DNA of 64,000 bases from Chitinophagales bacterium (GTDB taxonomy: Bacteria; Bacteroidota; Bacteroidia; Chitinophagales; Saprospiraceae): assembly GCA_017303875.1 (NCBI GenBank), contig JAFLBP010000022.1:27577-91576 (forward strand), read 5' to 3'. This document shows positions 59,273-64,000 of this stretch, one piece after another. The position numbers were made by a program, and so were the translations under genes. The notes beneath the pieces are model-generated. The model ran no database searches. It was not told where the DNA came from and saw only the letters and a program-made list of their open reading frames with translations. Numbering within the stretch: the stretch's first letter is position 1; each line of letters opens with the position of its first letter.

Positions 59273-61516
59273 ATGTCCAAAATATACGTCTTCCTTTGCG
59301 GCCTACTGCTTTTTAGCTTTTCCGGGCAAAGCACAAACGCGCAAAATGCGCTCATTGTCAATATTTTAGAAGAAAAAAATCCGTTGCCCTATGCCACGGT
59401 AAAATTGCCTGAACTGCAACGCGGCGGCACCTGCGACAGCCTTGGGCAGCTTATCCTGCGGCAACTTCCGGCGGGCAGGCATACTTTAGAAGTTTCGCTG
59501 GCGGGATATTTTCAACACCGCGAGGAAATTTTCCTCGGATCTGCCGACACAATTTTGCTTCAGGTAGGGCTACAACCTCAGACCTTGCAGGAGGTAGTGG
59601 TGAGCGGTACCATGAAAGCGGTGCGGCGCAGCGACAGCCCGATACCGGTGGAAATCGTGACGCCCCAGTTGTTTCGTCGCAACCCCTCCCCTAACCTCTT
59701 TGAAGCGGTAGGTATGGTGAGCGGCGTGCAGCCCGTTGTGGGTTGCAACGTGTGCAACACCGGCGATATTCACATCAATGGTATGGAAGGCCCTTACACC
59801 CTTGTCGCGCTTGATGGCATGCCGATCGTGAGTGGTTTGGCTACGGTTTATGGCCTTATGGGTATACCCAACAGCATGATTGAACGCATCGAAGTGGTGA
59901 AAGGACCTGCCGGGGCCTTGTACGGTTCGGAGGCGATGGCCGGTATGCTCAATGTGATTACCAAATCGCCGGAACAGGCGCCGCGCTTTTCGCTTGAAAG
60001 TTTTGGCAGCAGTTGGGGAGAATACAACCTTGATCTGGGCGCCCGTTTCAAGGCCGGAAAAAGCGCACACGCCATACTTGGCCTCAACGGCTTTGTTTAC
60101 GATAACCCGCAAGACCGCAATCGCGACGGATTTACCGACCTGACCCTGCAAAAACGCATTTCCATTTTTAATAAATGGCAATGGAAACGCCCCGAAAACC
60201 GGCTCGCCCAATTGGGCATCCGTTTGGTTGGAGAAGACCGCTGGGGCGGACAAATGGCCTGGACGCCCGCCTTCCGCGGCAGCGACAGCCTGTATGGCGA
60301 GAGTATTTACACCGGTCGCTTAGAATTGATCGGGCTGTACCAGATGCCCTGGAAAACGCCTGTTTTTGCGCAGTTTTCTTATAGCTCCCACCACCAAAAT
60401 TCCTTTTACGGCACTACTCCTTACCATGCGCGGCAAGACATCGGTTTTGCACAGCTGTACTGGAACAAACAGTGGTCGCGCCACGAAACCCTGCTCGGTG
60501 CAACGCTGCGCTATACCATCTATAACGACAATACTCCGGCCACGCCCGGGCCTGCCCACACGCCCCTGCCCGGTGCTTTTTTGCAGGATGAATGGTCGCT
60601 GCGGTCTCAAACCCGTCTGCTCAGCGGCTTGCGCGCCGACTTTCACCCGGAACATGGTTTGGTGTGGGCGCCCCGCCTCGCCCTGCGCCAGGGAATCGGA
60701 CAGGCGCATACCCTTCGGCTGAGTGGCGGAAGTGGCTTTCGGGTGGTGAATTTATTTACGGAAGAGCACGCGGCACTCACCGGCGCGCGGATGCTCGTGA
60801 TCGCAGAAGCCCTCCAACCGGAACGCTCCTGGGGCGGCAATGCCAATTGGGAATGGAAGATCCCGCGCCCCGACTGGTTTTTACGCATCGATATGAGCGC
60901 TTTTTTTACCTATTTCAGTAATCGCATTATTGCAGATTACGATACCGACCCAAACCTTATTCTTTACAAAAATCTCGACGGATATGCACAAAGCCGGGGC
61001 GCGACCCTGCAATTGGATTACAGCGATTTCCGACCTGTCAAAGCATTAATTGGCATTACTTATATGGATGTTTTTCAAAAAAATATCAATGCCGAGGGCA
61101 GCTGGGAAAAAACGCAACAGCTACACGCCCCGCGCTGGTCGGGCAACTGGTCGCTGACCTACACCCTTGCGCCTCAAAATCGACATGTACAAACCCTGAC
61201 TTTTGATTGCACCGGCAACTGGTACGGGCCGCAGCGCTTGCCGATATTACCCAATGATTTCAGGCCGGAATATTCCCCCTGGTTTGCGTTGGCGCATATT
61301 CAGGCTACCATTAAATGGAAAAATCGCCTGGAATTGTTCGGCGGCGTCAAAAATCTATTCAACTTCATTCCTCAAAACCCCATCATGCGCCCCTTCGACC
61401 CCTTCGATAAAACCATTAATGACCCTGTCAACAACCCCAACGCCTACACCTTTGATCCTTCCTACAATTTTGCCCCGCTTCAGGGCATCCGCGGGTTTCT
61501 TGGAATACGTTTTTTA

Positions 61517-61534
<18 letters not shown>
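59273..61534 (+). CDS. TonB-dependent receptor, probably metal- or metallophore-related
   Basis: 753 residues, with a signal peptide to about residue 24 (STNAQ), a CarboxypepD_reg-like domain (~28-100) and a plug starting LQEVVVSGTMKAVRRSDSPI. The plug has GCNVCNTGDIHINGMEG with Cys158 and Cys161, a CxxC pair seen in a group of Bacteroidota receptors, then ALYGSEAMAGMLNVITKSPE. The barrel ends LGIRF, the usual C-terminal Phe signal, but the frame continues LMMNDE, read from the ATGATGAATG word repeat. Transport is powered by TonB. The DtxR-like operator and the divergent metal transporter suggest metal uptake. Confidence 0.85.
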
Positions 61535-61667
<133 letters not shown>

Positions 61668-63785
61668 TTAAACGTTTTTCATGGTGAGGGCTACGCGTTT
61701 TCGGACCATATCAATTTCCACCACCTTGACGGTGACTTGCTGGCCTAATTGCACGACTTCCATAGGATTTTTGACAAATTTATTGGAGAGTTGGGAGACA
61801 TGTACCAGGCCGCTGTCTTTGATACCAATGTCCACAAAGGCGCCGAAATTGGTGATGTTGGTTACGATGCCGGGCAGTACCATGCCTTCGTGCAGGTCTT
61901 CAATGCTGTGCACATTGCCAAATTCAAAGGCTTTGGCTTCTCCGCGGGGGTCGAGGCCAGGTTTTTCCAATTCCTTCATAATATCCTGAAGCGTGGGCAG
62001 GCCCACTTCTCCGGCGACGTAGCGTTTGAGGTCAATTTGTTGTCGGCGTGCGCGGTCGCGGATCAGGTCGCTTACGGTACAGCCGAGGTCGGCAGCCATT
62101 TTTTCCACCAGGGCATAACGTTCGGGGTGCACCGCGGTATTATCAAGCGGGTTTTGCGCTTCGCGGATACGCAGGAAGCCGGCGCATTGCTCAAAGGCTT
62201 TGTCGCCGAGGCGCGCTACTTTTTTGAGTTCCGAGCGCTTTTTGAAGGGGCCGTTTTCGGCGCGGTATTGCACGATGTTTTGCGCCAGCACCGGGCCGAG
62301 GCCCGAAACGTAGGTCAGCAGGTGTTTGCTGGCGGTATTGAGGTTGATGCCGACGCTGTTCACGCAGCTTTCCACCGTGCGGTCGAGACTGTCTTTGAGC
62401 TGGGTCTGGTTGACATCGTGCTGGTATTGGCCGACGCCGATGCTTTTGGGGTCAATTTTGACCAATTCGGCGAGCGGATCCATGAGGCGGCGGCCAATGC
62501 TGATCGCGCCGCGCACCGTGACGTCGTGGTTTGGGAATTCTTCCCGCGCCGTGTCGGACGCCGAGTAAATAGAGGCGCCGGCTTCATTGACCTGAAAAAT
62601 TTCAACGGGGCTGCCGAACTTGATTTTTCGCAGAAAGTCCATGGTTTCCCGACCTGCGGTGCCGTTACCGACCGCGATGGCATCGATGGCAAATTTATCG
62701 GCGAGGTGTTCTATAAGTGCGCTTGCTTCAAAGACCTGTCGCTGCGGCTCGTGGGGATACATGGTATCGTTGTGCAGCAGGTTGCCGGAAGCATCGAGGC
62801 AGACCACTTTACAGCCGGTTCGGAAGCCCGGATCGACGCCGAGGATGCGTTTTTCCCCCAGGGGTGCGGCGAGCAGGAGTTGGCGCAGGTTATCGGCGAA
62901 TACGCGAATGGCTTCTGCGTCGGCTTTGTCTTTGCTGCTATTGCGGAATTCCGTTTCGATGCCGGGTTGCAGGAGGCGCTTGTAGGAGTCGTGCACGGCC
63001 AAGCGCACCTGCTCCGTGGCTGCGCCATAGCCAAAGAGGAATTGGCGTTCGAGGTCGGGGATCACCATGCCCTCTTCCGGCTCGATGGATACGCGGAGTA
63101 TATCTTCTTCTTCGCCGCGACGCATGGCGAGGAGTCGGTGCGAAGGGCAATTGACGAGTTTTTCGCTCCACTCGAAGTAGTCGCGGTATTTAGCGCCGGC
63201 TTCTTCCTTGCCGCGTGCCACGCGGGAGGAGATGATGGCGCCTTTGTCAAAATGGCGTCGGACGCGGTCGCGGGCTTCGATGTTTTCGCTGACCCACTCG
63301 GCGATGATGTCGCGGGCGCCTTGCAGGGCATCTTCCACGGAGGCAACGGCATCGTTGAGGTAAGTGGCGGCGATAGCTTCCACCTCCTTGTCTTTTTGGG
63401 AAAAAATGCGTTTGGCCAGTGGTTCCAGTCCTTTTTCGATGGCCATTGACGCGCGGGTTTTGCGTTTTTGGCGGTAGGGCAGGTAGAGGTCTTCGAGTTG
63501 GGTGAGGGTATCGGCGCCTTCGATGGCTTTGCGCAGTTCGGGCGTCAGTTTGCCTTGTTCTTCGATGCTTTGCAGGATGGCGGCGCGGCGTTTTTCGAGT
63601 TCTTCGATTTTTTTGAGCAGGGCCTGAATATCGGCGATTTGCACTTCATCGAGCGATCCGGTGGCTTCCTTGCGGTAACGGGCGATAAAGGGTATGGTAG
63701 CGCCCGATTCTAGGAGTTCGAGCACGGCTTCCACGCGGCGCAGGGGGATATTGAGCGCGGCGGCGATTCGATTGGCGTAGGTCAT
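61668..63785 (-). CDS. tex: Tex-type S1 RNA-binding transcription accessory protein
   Basis: 705 residues of the Tex/YhgF family. The N-terminal helical domain is present (IPFIARYRKEATGSLDEVQI; DLYLPYRQKRKTRA). The YqgF-like RNase H fold has ILGVDPGFRTGCKVVCLD. The helix-hairpin-helix region reads GINLNTASKHLLTYVSGLGP. The C-terminal S1 domain starts LHEGMVLPGIVTNITNFGAF. E. coli YhgF has 773 residues. It binds nucleic acids and influences transcription elongation. Monocistronic; it meets the TonB receptor tail-to-tail across a word repeat. Confidence 0.94.
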   Translation of the reverse strand: MTYANRIAAALNIPLRRVEAVLELLESGATIPFIARYRKEATGSLDEVQIADIQALLKKIEELEKRRAAILQSIEEQGKLTPELRKAIEGADTLTQLEDLYLPYRQKRKTRASMAIEKGLEPLAKRIFSQKDKEVEAIAATYLNDAVASVEDALQGARDIIAEWVSENIEARDRVRRHFDKGAIISSRVARGKEEAGAKYRDYFEWSEKLVNCPSHRLLAMRRGEEEDILRVSIEPEEGMVIPDLERQFLFGYGAATEQVRLAVHDSYKRLLQPGIETEFRNSSKDKADAEAIRVFADNLRQLLLAAPLGEKRILGVDPGFRTGCKVVCLDASGNLLHNDTMYPHEPQRQVFEASALIEHLADKFAIDAIAVGNGTAGRETMDFLRKIKFGSPVEIFQVNEAGASIYSASDTAREEFPNHDVTVRGAISIGRRLMDPLAELVKIDPKSIGVGQYQHDVNQTQLKDSLDRTVESCVNSVGINLNTASKHLLTYVSGLGPVLAQNIVQYRAENGPFKKRSELKKVARLGDKAFEQCAGFLRIREAQNPLDNTAVHPERYALVEKMAADLGCTVSDLIRDRARRQQIDLKRYVAGEVGLPTLQDIMKELEKPGLDPRGEAKAFEFGNVHSIEDLHEGMVLPGIVTNITNFGAFVDIGIKDSGLVHVSQLSNKFVKNPMEVVQLGQQVTVKVVEIDMVRKRVALTMKNV

Positions 63786-63829
63786 TGTGTGTTGGTTGTG
63801 CTTTAAGCGGGGGGCAAATTTGCGGAGTT

Positions 63830-64000
63830 TTGGGGAGAAAGTGTGGCAAAGTTACTAACGGGAGTCAGGACTCTTTTATTGATAACAAGTTGAGTGCGCA
63901 TTTTTCCGATGTATGCTACGTCGGTCAAACCAATGCCCAGAAACCGTTGCGGATAGCCATTGTATTTGAGCATAAAAGCGCTAAACCTGACAGCCCGCTG
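63830..64000 (+). pseudogene. Partial Rpn-like nuclease/transposase fragment, runs off the window
   Basis: An open frame from about 63830 to the window end reads SQDSFIDNKLSAHFSDVCYV and then LRIAIVFEHKSAKPDSPL. That is the early core of Rpn/YhgA-like PD-(D/E)xK proteins, with the ysDll strand and E-H-K/Q-S motif. The usual ~35-residue N-terminal 'phD..FK' part is absent, and only a weak TTG (63830) could start it. Either it is a 5'-truncated remnant or the start is unusual. The 3' end is outside the window. Confidence 0.5.

Noticed and set aside
61749..63449. 566-codon plus-strand frame across tex
   Set aside because: Antisense shadow of tex; the minus-strand protein matches Tex domains throughout.

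Overview
The window looks like a chromosome segment from a Bacteroidota bacterium, plausibly a Saprospiria/Chitinophagia-type lineage, though I cannot fix the genus. The evidence is an Oar-like TonB-dependent receptor, a lamin-tail protein with a type IX secretion tail, several TAnnTTTG promoter boxes of the Bacteroidota type, few Shine-Dalgarno sequences, a UMF1-family MFS protein, and GH43 and GH20 enzymes with signal peptides. Base composition is mixed for most of its length, but about 26.8-32.6 kb is strongly AT-rich and looks acquired. I saw no rRNA, tRNA, CRISPR array or intact insertion sequence.

Layout. 0-5 kb: two GNAT acetyltransferases, then a minus-strand pair of a STAND-like P-loop ATPase and a TPR protein with a C-terminal membrane segment. 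4.7-11.2 kb: a GH43 glycosidase, a nucleoid-associated protein and three overlapping GT4-type glycosyltransferases. 11.4-26.6 kb: mostly core genes, namely a lamin-tail protein, an Oar-like receptor, bestrophin, gpmI, miaE, RNase HI, a barrel protein, carA, an HTH regulator and a DUF2400 protein. 26.6-32.4 kb: an AT-rich island with a candidate sRNA, a Pif1-like helicase, a YqaJ-type nuclease and a convergent 911-residue protein. That protein combines RNAP-alpha-CTD-like, sigma region 4-like and winged-helix modules with a C-terminal HEPN-like RxxxxH motif. 33-39 kb: a decaying accessory zone with small genes, a PIN toxin-antitoxin pair, nonsense and frameshift gene remnants and an Rpn-type nuclease. 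39-43.7 kb: a three-gene 2-oxoacid:ferredoxin oxidoreductase operon that includes a GltD-like flavoprotein. 44-64 kb: an MFS transporter, GH20 hexosaminidase, a second PIN toxin-antitoxin pair, an SH3 protein, recG, deoC, an FKBP isomerase, the potassium module kup-kdpE-kdpD, a metal transporter/TonB receptor pair around a DtxR/MntR-like operator, tex, and a partial Rpn-like fragment at the edge.

The most unusual feature runs through the whole window. Many intergenic gaps are filled with short words repeated many times (for example AAAACACT, CGAACCTCC, CGCAGATT, TTTGCGTCC, CAGCAGTGAACAGT, ATCATTC, GATGCTTGATTTTGG). Most are folded into long, often perfect inverted repeats. Several touch coding sequence directly: they supply the stop codon and last residues of the upstream gene, or run up to the start codon of the downstream gene. 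Word sequences differ between loci while the architecture recurs, and I know of no named element that fits all of them.

The two other strong candidates for undescribed biology are the RNAP-CTD/sigma4/winged-helix/HEPN protein with its Pif1-YqaJ neighbours, and the ATPase-TPR-membrane pair at 1.2-4.6 kb. Both resemble conflict or defence modules by architecture only.
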